Source: Granulimonas faecalis (GTDB lineage: Bacteria; Actinomycetota; Coriobacteriia; Coriobacteriales; Atopobiaceae). From it: a stretch of DNA of 64,000 nucleotides. How positions within the stretch are numbered: the first letter of the stretch is position 1; each line of letters begins with the position of its first letter. A program made the position numbers and the translations under genes. Location of the stretch: NCBI RefSeq assembly GCF_022834715.1, contig NZ_BQKC01000001.1, positions 156,001 through 220,000 of the forward strand, in the 5' to 3' direction. The notes beneath the pieces were generated by a model. The model saw only the letters and a list, made by a program, of their open reading frames with translations. It ran no database searches and was not told where the DNA came from. Positions 1 through 10,015 of this stretch are shown one piece after another.

Positions 1-63
1 TACTCCTAGGGCGAGCGCGCCCAGCAACGGGGAGGGCCCTTCGGACCGGCAGGGGGTAACCAC

Positions 64-2202
<2,139 letters not shown>

Positions 2203-2223
2203 CCGTCACACAGCGTCACCGAA

Positions 2224-2266
2224 GAGGGCGGGCGCGGCCGGAACCGATCCGGTCGCGCCCGCCCTC
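2224..2266. terminator. Bidirectional hairpin terminator between ftsH and the dehydrogenase
   Basis: Arms at 2224-2242 and 2248-2266 pair over 19 bp with one G-T wobble around a five-base loop. It sits between convergent genes. No strong T run follows on either side, so it may act as a stem-only terminator or transcript stabiliser. Confidence 0.75.
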
Positions 2267-2276
2267 CTGTCATCCC

Positions 2277-2330
2277 TGTCCCATTGGTCGGACACTTTTG
2301 TCCCAATGGTCGGGCACTTCTGTCACATTG
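2277..2330. repeat. Tandem 22-bp repeat, two and a half copies
   Basis: Units begin at 2277, 2299 and 2321, each with TGTC. The first two match at 19 of 22 positions and the third is partial. Each full unit can fold on itself (TGTCC with GGACA or GGGCA). The array lies downstream of both convergent genes, so it is not an obvious promoter. Confidence 0.7.
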
Positions 2331-2354
2331 CGCAATTTATGCAGCGGGCCCCCG

Positions 2355-3308
2355 TCACGCCACCACGTTCTGAGGGTTGCCCTCGCAGAACGCGGTCACG
2401 TTGGCGAAGGCGATCTTGGCGCGCCGCTCCATGGCCTCGGCGGTGTAGTAGCCCACGTGGGGCGTGAGCACCATGCGGGGCGCCGAGAGGAGCGGGCATG
2501 ACGGGTCCAGCGGCGGCTCCTGGTCGAACACGTCCACGGCGGCGCCGCCCAGGTGGCCCGAGACGAGGGCGTCGGCCAGCGCCGTGGCATCCACGATGGG
2601 CCCGCGGGCGCAGTTCACGAGCACGGCCCCCTTCTTCATGGCGGCGATCTTCTCGGCGTCGATGAAGCCGCGGGTGGACTCGGTGAGCGGCAGGTGCAGC
2701 GTGACGATGTCGGACTCGGCCAGCAGGGCGTCGAGGCCCCGGTAGCTCACTCCGGCATCCATGCAGGCGGGGTTGGGGTGGCGGGCGTAGCCCAGCACCT
2801 TGGCCCCAAAGGCCGAGAAGAGCCGGGCCACCCGGGTGCCGATGCGGCCGGTGCCGATGACGCCCACGGTCTTGCCGGCGATCTCGGTGCCCATGAGGCC
2901 CTCGGAGGTCCCCCCGTCGCGCACAGCCTGCTGGCCCGACGGCACGCGGCGCAGCACGTCCACGGTGAGGCCCATGACGAGCTCGGCCACCGCGGCGTCG
3001 GAGTAGCCGGCGCAGTTGCACACGGTGACGCCCTGGTTGCGGCAGGCCTCGATGTCCACGAGGTCCACGCCGGTGAAGGCCACGTCCACGAGCTTGAGCT
3101 TGGGTAGGGCGCCGATGACGCTCGCCGGGAACGGCGTGTTGGCGATGATGACGACGTCGGCGCCCTCGGCGCGTTCCCTCAGCTCATTGGGGTCGGTGGT
3201 GCGGGTGGGGAAGGCCTTGAAGCTGTGGCCGGCCTCCACAAGCGGAGCCGAGAGCTCGGCCACGATCTTGTCGGGCACGGAGAGGGGCTCGAGTAGGGCG
3301 ATGTTCAC
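2355..3308 (-). CDS. D-2-hydroxyacid dehydrogenase (NAD-dependent)
   Basis: Cytosolic NAD-linked 2-ketoacid reductase of the D-isomer 2-hydroxyacid dehydrogenase family (phosphoglycerate, glycerate and D-lactate dehydrogenase relatives). The 317-residue protein has the Rossmann motif GTGRIG at 152-157 and the catalytic triad R235 (NCARGP), E264 (DQEPP) and H284 (TPHVGY). The GTG start at 3308 is chosen because AAAGGAG precedes it by six bases and the family N-terminus begins at MNIALLEPL; the open frame continues upstream without another ribosome site. There is no ACT domain, so it is not a classical SerA. The exact substrate cannot be told from sequence. It stands alone, convergent with ftsH. 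Confidence 0.9.
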   Translation of the reverse strand: MNIALLEPLSVPDKIVAELSAPLVEAGHSFKAFPTRTTDPNELRERAEGADVVIIANTPFPASVIGALPKLKLVDVAFTGVDLVDIEACRNQGVTVCNCAGYSDAAVAELVMGLTVDVLRRVPSGQQAVRDGGTSEGLMGTEIAGKTVGVIGTGRIGTRVARLFSAFGAKVLGYARHPNPACMDAGVSYRGLDALLAESDIVTLHLPLTESTRGFIDAEKIAAMKKGAVLVNCARGPIVDATALADALVSGHLGGAAVDVFDQEPPLDPSCPLLSAPRMVLTPHVGYYTAEAMERRAKIAFANVTAFCEGNPQNVVA

Positions 3309-3379
3309 GGGGGCTCCTTTCGTCTGATGCATCCTAGCGCACCGGGTTGCGTAATGCATCAACGGGGAGCTGACGGCGC

Positions 3380-3430
3380 GTGACAGCGGTGCCTGGCCCA
3401 TCTGTCACTTCGCCTATTGCCCGATTGATG
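3380..3430. repeat. REP-like element, copy 1
   Basis: GTGACAG at 3380-3386 pairs with CTGTCAC at 3402-3408 around the core CGGTGCCTGGCCCAT. A conserved 3' flank (GCCTATTG, then GATTGATG) follows. A second copy is at 14622-14672, with a partial copy at 13025-13052. The form resembles REP elements moved by RAYT transposases, but no such transposase is in the window. Confidence 0.75.
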
Positions 3431-3730
3431 GTCTATGCGCACCAAGGCCGCGCGGTAAGGGGCCCTCGACGCAGGTGCGGCTTGCCGTGCGTCCATAGGG
3501 CCCCTCCCGACGCGAGAAGGGCCCTGCGGACGGACTCCGGCACACGGGGCCCGTGGGGAGCGGTCGGCCGCCCGGTGAGGCCCCCTCGTGTAGAGAAGCC
3601 CTTACCGGGCGGCCTCGGTGTGTGCCGCGGCAGTTCGGGTGTGCCCCGACCCCAAGGCCGGTTCCGGTGGGCCCATGACGGCCCGTCGCGGCTCGCGGAT
3701 GCCCCCGGCCATCCACCCCCGGCCGAGAGG
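3409..3730. other. Gene-free interval with imperfect hairpins
   Basis: No convincing gene is seen. One composite hairpin pairs AGGGGCCCT (3458-3466) with AGGGCCCCT (3497-3505), with an inner stem GACGCA/TGCGTC (3468-3473 and 3488-3493). Another pairs GGCCGCCCGGT (3566-3576) with ACCGGGCGGCC (3604-3614). The frames that stay open here look like GC-driven shadows. The interval follows a REP-like element and precedes the 3' end of the HAD gene. Confidence 0.6.
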
Positions 3731-4420
3731 TCATCGCACCGCGGCGCCGGCGGAGAGCCCGTCCACCACGGCCGGAACCTCGTCGAGGCGGTCCACCATG
3801 CGGTGCGCGCCCTCCTGCGAGAAGCCGAACCGCGTCTCCCTCCTCGCCACCACGAAGAGCCCCGCCCTCCTCGCCGCCTCGATCCCCGTGTCGGAGTCCT
3901 CCACGGCCACACACCGCCGCGGGTCCACGCCGAGGAGGCGCGTCGCCTCGAGGTAGACGTCGGGTGCCGGCTTGGAGCGGGCCACCTCGTGGCCGCTCGC
4001 CACGGCTGCGAACCGGTCGCGCACGCCGCAACCATCGAGGGCCGCCTCTATCTCCGCCGGCGAGGAGCACGACGCCACGGCGCAGGGGACGTCCCGGTCG
4101 CGCAGCCCGTCGAGGCAACGGTGCAACCCGGCCATGGCCAGCTCGCCGAGCCTCCCGTCGAGGACGGAGAAGGCCGGCTCCACCACCTCCTCGGCGCCCA
4201 TGCCCTCCCATGCGGGGTCGGGGCTGGGTACCCTCGCGAGCCACCGCTCCAGGTGCTCGCGGTACACGGGGGCGGCGCACCCGACGATGGCACCCGCCTC
4301 GTCCCATCCCAGCGGGACCCCGTGGCGTCCGAAGAAGTCAACGAGGATGCGGCAGTAGGCCGCCTCGGTATCGACGATGACCCCGTCAAGGTCGAACACG
4401 ACGGCCGCAACAGTGTCCAT
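3731..4420 (-). CDS. HAD-superfamily hydrolase (beta-phosphoglucomutase/phosphatase-like)
   Basis: Phosphohydrolase or phosphomutase of the haloacid dehalogenase superfamily with a C1 helical cap. Of 229 residues, motif I is DLDGV (nucleophile D10, acid/base D12), motif II is S118 in ASCSS, motif III is K150 in SKPAP, and motif IV is ED at 174-175. The start is fixed by AGGAGG just upstream of the ATG. A sigma-70-type promoter is visible: TTGTAG (4471-4466), a 17-base spacer and TAATAC (4448-4443). The -10 lies inside the AATTGGTATTAA motif shared with the PTS operon, which suggests common control by a neighbouring GntR protein. It may dephosphorylate a sugar phosphate; the substrate is unknown. 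Confidence 0.88.
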   Translation of the reverse strand: MDTVAAVVFDLDGVIVDTEAAYCRILVDFFGRHGVPLGWDEAGAIVGCAAPVYREHLERWLARVPSPDPAWEGMGAEEVVEPAFSVLDGRLGELAMAGLHRCLDGLRDRDVPCAVASCSSPAEIEAALDGCGVRDRFAAVASGHEVARSKPAPDVYLEATRLLGVDPRRCVAVEDSDTGIEAARRAGLFVVARRETRFGFSQEGAHRMVDRLDEVPAVVDGLSAGAAVR

Positions 4421-4437
4421 GAACCCTCCTGTCGTAA

Positions 4438-4472
4438 AATTGGTATTAAGAAATAGCTATATTGTCTACAAT
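4438..4472. promoter_or_regulatory. Divergent promoter region with putative GntR operator and ATTGT/ACAAT dyad
   Basis: AATTGGTATTAA at 4438-4449 recurs, with one change, at 6584-6595 upstream of the PTS operon. It overlaps the -10 of the leftward HAD promoter. A second dyad, ATTGT-CT-ACAAT, occupies 4461-4472 and overlaps the -35. Half-sites of the TGGTAT type are known for GntR/HutC regulators such as NagR. Assignment to the GntR genes here is inference. Confidence 0.55.
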
Positions 4473-4506
4473 CACAGAAAGAAAGGACTTGTTCAAGGGG
4501 GTTGTC

Positions 4507-5034
4507 ATGGGGTTGTTCGGGTGCAGGGATCCACGGAGGGCCTTCGACGGCCCCGACTTCACGGTGACGTCGGTCCTGTTCGAGCCGCCGCGCCTGTCGC
4601 TGCTTCCGTGGGTGGTCGAGGACTCCTCCCGGGGTCTCTGGGCCGTGCGCTTTCCCGGGTGCGACCCCGTTGTGTTCCGCGACTCCGAGCTCCTCGACTG
4701 CCGCATCGTCGAGCGTGCGCCCGATGTCTACGATGGCGGCGACCGTGGGCTGGCGGCGCGCATCATGGCCAACCCGGCCGCGGTGTCCCGGACCAACGCG
4801 GCCGGGAAGGGCCGCTGCCTGGGGATCTCGGTGGTGCTCGCGGTGCGCTCCGGCGAGGAGGGGGTTGCCCGTCTGGAGATTCCCGTCATAACGAGGGAGG
4901 TTCGCCGCGACTCACCGGCGTTCGAGAGCCTGAGTGGCTATGCTGGGGAAATAAAGGGGCGCATGGACGCCGTGATCGAACGAGGGGCCGCGGTGGCCGG
5001 GGGAGCGGGGCACGAGGGATGGGCTCAGGGTTGA
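4507..5034 (+). CDS. Conserved-looking hypothetical protein of 175 residues
   Basis: I do not recognise this protein. AAGGGGG at 4495-4501 precedes ATG 4507. It begins MGLFGCRDP and contains the segment VVFRDSELLDCRIVE, which recalls small soluble proteins built around a short N-terminal Cys motif and a beta-rich core. No signal peptide or membrane helix is visible. Its 3' end overlaps the start of the first GntR gene by 16 bases, so the two are probably translationally coupled and this protein may be part of the same regulatory unit. Codon use is like that of its neighbours, supporting a real gene. Confidence 0.65.
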   Translation: MGLFGCRDPRRAFDGPDFTVTSVLFEPPRLSLLPWVVEDSSRGLWAVRFPGCDPVVFRDSELLDCRIVERAPDVYDGGDRGLAARIMANPAAVSRTNAAGKGRCLGISVVLAVRSGEEGVARLEIPVITREVRRDSPAFESLSGYAGEIKGRMDAVIERGAAVAGGAGHEGWAQG

Positions 5035-5786
5035 CCATACCGGCCAAGGACCGCGCATCCGAGGGTATCCGCTGGCTCATCACCTCCCGGGGGCTCGGTC
5101 CCGGGGACCGCCTGCCGGCCGAGCGGGAGCTCTGCGAGCTCGTGGGGGTGTCGCGCACGGCTCTGAGGGGCGCCATCGCCGAGCTCGTGGCCGGCAACGT
5201 GCTCGAGAGCCGCCAAGGGTCGGGCACCTATGTGGCAGACCCACGGGTGCTCTTGGTCTTCCAAGAGACCTACAACTACGGTGCCGCGGCGCGCGACGTG
5301 GGCATGTCGCCGGGCAGCCTCCTGGTCGCCTTCGGGGTGGAGGGGGCCCCGGCCGACGTGGCGGAGCGTCTCTCCCTGACCCCTGGCGACCCGGTCTTCT
5401 TCCTCAAGCGGGTGAGGACCGCCGACGGCAGGCCCAGCTCCATCGAGACCGGTTGGATCGACCATGGACGCTTCCCGGGCATCGAGGCCCACGACTATGC
5501 CCGGGAGAGCCTCTACGAGGTGCTTGAGCGCGATTACGGCGTCCGCATCTCCCATGGCGAGGAGCGCATCTCGGTGACGAGGGTCCGCGAGGACGAGGCC
5601 CCCCTGCTGGGTCTCGCCCCCGGCGACGCCGCGCTCTACTTCCTGGCGGTCGAGAAGGACGCCGAGGGTCGTCCTGTGGAGTTCGGCCGCCACATCATCC
5701 GGGCCGACCGCTACCACTTCGCCAGCAACGACCTGCCCGAGCGCCTCAAGGGGAAGGTGGGCAAGAAGCCGTGGCTCTTCTCGTGA
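5019..5786 (+). CDS. GntR/HutC-family transcriptional regulator with UTRA domain (1)
   Basis: DNA-binding repressor whose C-terminal UTRA domain binds a small ligand, often a sugar phosphate. The winged helix is at about residues 9-75 (recognition region LCELVGVSRTALRGAIAEL, then the QGSGTYV wing). UTRA covers about 95-245 and has the typical DPVFFLKRVR and FGRHIIRADRY patterns. ATG 5019 has GAGG very close upstream; TTG 5031 in the same frame is an alternative. The last bases overlap the second GntR gene. It lies two genes upstream of the PTS/deglycase operon, as FrlR-type regulators do in fructoselysine loci, so an Amadori sugar phosphate is a plausible inducer (inference). Confidence 0.9.
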   Translation: MGSGLTIPAKDRASEGIRWLITSRGLGPGDRLPAERELCELVGVSRTALRGAIAELVAGNVLESRQGSGTYVADPRVLLVFQETYNYGAAARDVGMSPGSLLVAFGVEGAPADVAERLSLTPGDPVFFLKRVRTADGRPSSIETGWIDHGRFPGIEAHDYARESLYEVLERDYGVRISHGEERISVTRVREDEAPLLGLAPGDAALYFLAVEKDAEGRPVEFGRHIIRADRYHFASNDLPERLKGKVGKKPWLFS

Positions 5787-6502
5787 CCGACGAGGCCCCG
5801 TCCGAGGACGAGCCTGTCTACCTCAGTATCCGCAGGGTCATCGCAGAGCGAATCGAGCGCGGCGACTATCCTGCCGGCCTCGCCCTGCCGTCCGAGAACG
5901 AGCTGGCGGACGAGTTCGGCTGCACCCGCCTCACGGTGCGCAACGCCGTGGGGGAACTCGTGGACCGCGGTCTCGTGCGGCGCATCCAGGGCAAGGGGGC
6001 CTTCGTCGTGAGCCTCTGGGACGGGGCCGAGGCCGCCGGCATGGGCTTCCGCGAGATGATACGGGCCCACGACGCCGAGCCCTCCGTGCGTATCCTGTCG
6101 CGTTCGCGGCGCCTCGCCGGCCCCCTCTTCTCGGACCTGTTCGGGGTGGCGCCCGAGGACGAGCTCTACTGCGTGCGTCGGCTCAACATCGTCGACGGTG
6201 TCCCGATCTCCATCGAGAGCGCGCTCATCCCGCTCTCGCTCTTCCCCGACATCGAGGGGGTGGACGTGGCCGTCTTCAGCCTCTACGAGACCTACGCGAT
6301 GTACGGGCACGAGGTCGTGGGCACCCAGGAGGTCCTCGGCCTGACCGAGCTCTCGGCGCGCGACGCCGGCCTGTTCCGCGTGCGGGCCGGTGACCCCGCC
6401 TTGACCCTCGACTGCGTGAGCTACGACGGCGAGGGCCGTGCCGTGGAGTACGTGAGGGCCCTCAACCTGGGCGACCGCGGGGGCTACGTCTACACCTACT
6501 GA
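5771..6502 (+). CDS. GntR/HutC-family transcriptional regulator with UTRA domain (2)
   Basis: Second regulator of the same family, 243 residues. The winged helix is at about residues 15-80 (LADEFGCTRLTVRNAVGEL, then IQGKGAFV), followed by a UTRA domain (ELYCVRRLN, SIESALIPL, VEYVRALN). The GTG start at 5771 overlaps the previous gene by 16 bases. GTG 5783, which overlaps the preceding stop as GTGA, is an equally plausible start; neither has a clear ribosome site, which fits translational coupling. The two regulators differ strongly in sequence and are not a recent duplication. One may respond to the PTS substrate and the other to a related compound. Confidence 0.9.
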   Translation: MALLVTDEAPSEDEPVYLSIRRVIAERIERGDYPAGLALPSENELADEFGCTRLTVRNAVGELVDRGLVRRIQGKGAFVVSLWDGAEAAGMGFREMIRAHDAEPSVRILSRSRRLAGPLFSDLFGVAPEDELYCVRRLNIVDGVPISIESALIPLSLFPDIEGVDVAVFSLYETYAMYGHEVVGTQEVLGLTELSARDAGLFRVRAGDPALTLDCVSYDGEGRAVEYVRALNLGDRGGYVYTY

Positions 6503-6583
6503 CGCCCGTTGGGCGGTGGGGGCGGTTCCGCTACCGCTTGTCCCTCATTTTCTACCGCTCGCCGGTATCCCTTGGTTACCGAG

Positions 6584-6618
6584 AATTGGTATCAAAACAG
6601 TGTTAGCTTGTGTATAGC
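6584..6618 (+). promoter_or_regulatory. Putative operator/promoter of the SIS-PTS operon
   Basis: AATTGGTATCAA (6584-6595) matches the motif at 4438-4449 in 11 of 12 bases. TTGGTA (6587-6592) could serve as -35, with TGTATA (6611-6616) as -10 after 18 bases. The surrounding 6580-6665 segment is conspicuously AT-rich for this genome. The first gene starts at 6689. Confidence 0.5.
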
Positions 6619-6688
6619 AAATGGTCACAAAAAGTCGCCACTTGTATTCTCATTATCGCCAACCGTCGATTCAAGGGAAGGGGCAGCA

Positions 6689-7843
6689 GTGAAGTCGCAG
6701 ACCCCCACGATGCTCGATTACGCCCGGTCGGCGCAGAACCGCATGGCCGAGAACCTCGGGCGTTCGGCGGAGCTCACCTGCTGGCTGGTGGATTCCTATG
6801 CCGCGACGCTCCGGCGCTCCGGCGGCCCGGCGGTCAGGATCGTCGCGTCCGGGTCCTCCCGCCACGCGGCCGACTGCGCCCGCGACTTCATGGCCCGGAC
6901 CCTCGGGGAGCAGGTGTGCGTCGTGACCCCGGAGCGGTTCATGGCGTTCGACCACAACTACCCCGCCAACGCGTTCAACGTGGTGGTCTCGCAGAGCGGC
7001 TACTCCACCAACGTGCTCGCGGCCCTCGATTTCCTGCATGACGGCGGGCAGCCGGCGGTCGCCCTCACCGCGAACCTCGGCTCGCCCGTCGCGGACCGCG
7101 CCGACGTGGCGGTGGACTACGGGTGCGGTCTGGAGGCGGTGGACTTCGTCACCCAGGGCATGCTCACCCTGGTCGAGTTCCTCATGCTCTTCTCGCTCTA
7201 CGGGGCAGAGGCGGCGGGGACCATCGGGCAGCGGTCCCTCATGGAGGGTCTCGCCTCCGTCGAGGACGCCGTGGCCGCCCACGGAGCCTGCCTGCCCGCG
7301 GCCGACGCCTTCGTCGAGCGGCATATGGGCGATCTCTCCCGCCGCTCCCCTGCCCTGGTCGTGGGCAACGGCCCCGCATGGGGCGTTGCCGAGGAGGCCG
7401 CCCTCAAGTTCCAGGAGACGCTCAAGATCGCCGCCGCCCCCTTCGAGGGCGAGGAGTTCGTGCACGGCCCCGAGATGCAGGTGGCCCCCGGACACCTCGT
7501 CTTCATCCAGGACGACCCCGCAGGGTCGCCGCGCCTCGCCCGCTGCGCCCGGGTCATGGCCCAGGTGACGCCGTCGGCGTGGCTGCTCACGGCCTGCCCG
7601 GCCGGCGAGCCCTACGAGGTGCGCCTGCCTTCCTGCGCCGACCCGCTCTGCACCGCCATCCCCAACCTGGGGTTCTTCCAGGTCGTGGCGGCGACGGTCG
7701 CCCAGGCGACGGACTCCTGGGACATCCACCCGTTCCTGGCGGCCCACGAGGGCGAGCTCGGCAGCAAGGCCCCCGGCTACGACGAGGCCGTGGCAGAGCT
7801 CGAGCGCCGGGCATCCACTTCTGCAGACACGGCGCGTCCCTAG
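6689..7843 (+). CDS. SIS-domain sugar isomerase/deglycase (GlmS C-terminal-like)
   Basis: Cytosolic tandem-SIS protein of 384 residues related to the isomerase half of GlmS and to sugar-amine 6-phosphate deglycases. The first SIS domain (about 45-180) has ASGSSRHA and SQSGYSTN phosphosugar-binding loops. The second (about 215-360) has EEAALKFQETLKI and a EEFVHGPE active-site segment like GlmS. GTG 6689 is used because GGAAGGGG lies upstream; the frame is open earlier without a start signal. With the next SIS gene and four mannose-type PTS components, this reproduces the content of gfr operons, where one deglycase acts on glucoselysine 6-phosphate and the other on fructoselysine 6-phosphate. 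Its exact substrate is inferred from context. Confidence 0.85.
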   Translation: MKSQTPTMLDYARSAQNRMAENLGRSAELTCWLVDSYAATLRRSGGPAVRIVASGSSRHAADCARDFMARTLGEQVCVVTPERFMAFDHNYPANAFNVVVSQSGYSTNVLAALDFLHDGGQPAVALTANLGSPVADRADVAVDYGCGLEAVDFVTQGMLTLVEFLMLFSLYGAEAAGTIGQRSLMEGLASVEDAVAAHGACLPAADAFVERHMGDLSRRSPALVVGNGPAWGVAEEAALKFQETLKIAAAPFEGEEFVHGPEMQVAPGHLVFIQDDPAGSPRLARCARVMAQVTPSAWLLTACPAGEPYEVRLPSCADPLCTAIPNLGFFQVVAATVAQATDSWDIHPFLAAHEGELGSKAPGYDEAVAELERRASTSADTARP

Positions 7844-7914
7844 GCGCCTGTCCCTTGGGGGGCCGCCGGTACCCGGCCGCCCCGTACCACCGGAGAGAGA
7901 ATGAGAGGAGCACC

Positions 7915-8976
7915 GTGAAAGAGACTGAGAAGGTCGAGATCATGCACTTCGACCAGGAGGGGTACCTCGCCGACGGCGAGGCTCTCCACGAGACCGGCAA
8001 GCGCATGGCCGCCATGGCCGACAAGGTGGCCGACGAGGGCTACGACGCCGTCTTCCTCATGGGTGTCGGCGGCACATGGGACGAGCTCATGCAGCTCGAG
8101 TACATGATGAACAAGTACGGCGACAAGGACCTCGAGGTCTACCTCATCCACGCAGCCGAGTGGCTCGTGGCGGGCCACAAACGCATGACCGAGCGCTCCG
8201 TGGTACTCACCGCATCCGAGAGCGGCACCACGCCTGAGATCCTCGAGGCGGTGGCCAAGCTCAAGGAGATGGGCGTGCGCGTGGTGGCCATGACCAAGCC
8301 CGACGGCCCCATCGGCAAGGCGGTTGGTGCCGAGAACTGCGTGGCCATGGCGTCCAGCCACGGGTGCGGCGGCTGCGAGGGCGGGTACTACCTCGCCGAC
8401 TGCTTCGGGCTCAAGCTTCTCGAACGTCGCGGCAGCTTCCCGGCCTTTGACCGCTTCATCGAGCAGTGCCGCGGAATTTGGGCGGACCTCGTCGACATCC
8501 GCAAGAGGTTCGAGCCCGTCGCCGAGAGGATCGCGCGCTCCTACGCCCTCGCCCCCTACACCATGTTCGTGGGCTCCGGCGCCCTATGGGGCGAGACCAT
8601 CCTGTTCGCCATGTGCATTCTCGAGGAGATGCAGTGGAAGCGCACCCGCTACATCAGCTCCGCCGACTTCTTCCACGGCACCCTCGAGCTCGTGGAGGAG
8701 GGCGTCCCCGTCGTGCTCTTCAAGGGCGTCGACGAGTACCGCAAGCTCGACGACCGCGTCGAGGCGTTCCTCAAGAGCGGCCGCACCGGTGACGACGACG
8801 TTGTCGTCATCGACGTCGACGAGTTCGCGACGCCCTCGATCGACAAGGAGTTCCGCACCATCGTGAGTCCGTGGATCCTCTCGTCCCTGGTGACCGACCG
8901 CGTGTCCGCCTACTACGAGACCGTCACGAAGCACAACCTCAACTATCGCCGCTACTACCACCAGTTCGAGTACTAG
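7915..8976 (+). CDS. Fructoselysine-6-phosphate deglycase-like SIS protein (FrlB/GfrF type)
   Basis: Predicted to split a phosphorylated Amadori compound into glucose 6-phosphate and an amine such as lysine. The 353-residue protein has two SIS domains with GVGGTWDEL and TASESGTTPE loops and the HGTLELVEEG segment that corresponds to HGPLEIVEPG in FrlB. The C-terminus RRYYHQFEY closely resembles the RRYYGGLVEY end of E. coli FrlB as I recall it. GTG 7915 follows GAGGAG at 7905-7910. A hairpin-forming GC-rich stretch (about 7858-7885) separates it from the first SIS gene. It is followed directly by the PTS genes. Confidence 0.85.
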   Translation: MKETEKVEIMHFDQEGYLADGEALHETGKRMAAMADKVADEGYDAVFLMGVGGTWDELMQLEYMMNKYGDKDLEVYLIHAAEWLVAGHKRMTERSVVLTASESGTTPEILEAVAKLKEMGVRVVAMTKPDGPIGKAVGAENCVAMASSHGCGGCEGGYYLADCFGLKLLERRGSFPAFDRFIEQCRGIWADLVDIRKRFEPVAERIARSYALAPYTMFVGSGALWGETILFAMCILEEMQWKRTRYISSADFFHGTLELVEEGVPVVLFKGVDEYRKLDDRVEAFLKSGRTGDDDVVVIDVDEFATPSIDKEFRTIVSPWILSSLVTDRVSAYYETVTKHNLNYRRYYHQFEY

Positions 8977-9024
8977 CCAGCAGCCGTGGCCGGCCGGGGT
9001 GCCGGCCACGGGCAGGGGGGTCCC

Positions 9025-9441
9025 ATGAGAAGGTTCGTTATCGCATCCCATGCCCACTTCGCCCAGGGAATCGCCGAGGCCCTGGCCTTCCTTGTCGGGG
9101 AGCGCGAGGACCTCACGACGGCGTGCCTGTTCGTCGACGGCAACGACGACGTGGCAGCGGTGGCGGCGGAGGCCGTGGGCGACGGGGACGACGAGGTCGT
9201 GGTGTGCTGCGACATCCTCGGGGGGTCGGTGTGCAACGAGTTCACCAAGCTCCTTGCCGGGCACCCCAACCTCCATGTGGTGGCCAACATGAGCCTCCCG
9301 CTCCTGATCTCCCTGCTCTTCTCCGACTCGGCCGAGCCGGTGGGAGAGGTGGTGCGCCGGGCCGTGACCTCGCCGGATACGGCACCCAAGTACGTGAACG
9401 ACCTCGTGGCGTTCGAGGGCGCCGAGGAGGAGGAGTTCTGA
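9025..9441 (+). CDS. PTS mannose-family EIIA component
   Basis: Soluble phosphocarrier that receives phosphate from HPr and passes it to EIIB. It has 138 residues, the usual size of a stand-alone EIIA(Man). The active-site His is H9 in IASHAHFAQGI, in the place of the family's THG motif. The fold pattern (VVVCCDILGGSVCNEF, then NLHVVANMSLPLL) matches the family's D-x-GGSP-N and G-N-PML segments. AGGGGGG at about 9014-9020 precedes ATG 9025. The tail is very acidic (EGAEEEEF). It is the third gene of the operon. Confidence 0.92.
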   Translation: MRRFVIASHAHFAQGIAEALAFLVGEREDLTTACLFVDGNDDVAAVAAEAVGDGDDEVVVCCDILGGSVCNEFTKLLAGHPNLHVVANMSLPLLISLLFSDSAEPVGEVVRRAVTSPDTAPKYVNDLVAFEGAEEEEF

Positions 9442-9505
9442 GAACGGCCTCGAGGCCGGGACCGCACGTCCGTCCGTTCGTCTCTAGTTCCTGGGGGTAT
9501 CAACT

Positions 9506-9976
9506 ATGATTCTTTTGCTGAGGGTCGACCACCGGTTGCTCCATGGGCAGGTCGCCGTGTCGTGGTGTCAGGGGCTGGGCGCCAACTGCGTCTTCTGCGT
9601 CGGGGACCACGTCGCCAACGATCCCGTGTGGAAGACCACGTTAAAGCTGGGCAAGCCCGCGGGCTGCAAGCTCGTCATCAAGGACATGGACCATGCCGTC
9701 GAGGCCATCAACTCCGGCGTCACCGACAAGTACCGCATGGTCGTCAGCGTGCAGACCATCGCCGAGGCCAAGGAGCTGGCCGACCGCTGCCCGGTGGTGA
9801 CCAGCATCAACCTCGGCAACACCAAGGCGAGCCCCACGACCCGGGAGGTCTCCCGCCAAGTCTTCCTCGAGCCCGAGGAGGAGGCCATGATCCGCGAGCT
9901 CGTCGACCGCGGCGTCGAGGTGGAGATCAGGCCCCTGGCCGACGACCCCAAGGTCGACGCCGCCTCCGTGCTCTGA
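9506..9976 (+). CDS. PTS mannose/fructose/sorbose-family EIIB component
   Basis: Soluble or membrane-associated domain that phosphorylates the incoming sugar. The 156-residue protein opens with the signature RVDHRLLHGQV, whose H13 is the phosphorylated histidine. The following SVQTIAEAKELAD and INLGNTKAS segments are typical of EIIB(Man). GGGGGT lies 7-13 bases upstream of ATG 9506. As in gfr, EIIB is separate from EIIA rather than fused as in E. coli ManX. Confidence 0.93.
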   Translation: MILLLRVDHRLLHGQVAVSWCQGLGANCVFCVGDHVANDPVWKTTLKLGKPAGCKLVIKDMDHAVEAINSGVTDKYRMVVSVQTIAEAKELADRCPVVTSINLGNTKASPTTREVSRQVFLEPEEEAMIRELVDRGVEVEIRPLADDPKVDAASVL

Positions 9977-10015
9977 GGCCACTCCTTTGCATCCACTCCA
10001 CAGATTGGCGGAACC

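Noticed and set aside
3414..4307. Long open frames antisense to the HAD gene and its downstream region
   Set aside because: They encode Arg/Gly/Pro-rich strings without ribosome sites, as expected from high GC; the HAD protein on the other frame has clear motifs.
5025..5717. Leftward open frame opposite the first GntR gene
   Set aside because: It overlaps a well-supported GntR/UTRA gene and has no family features.
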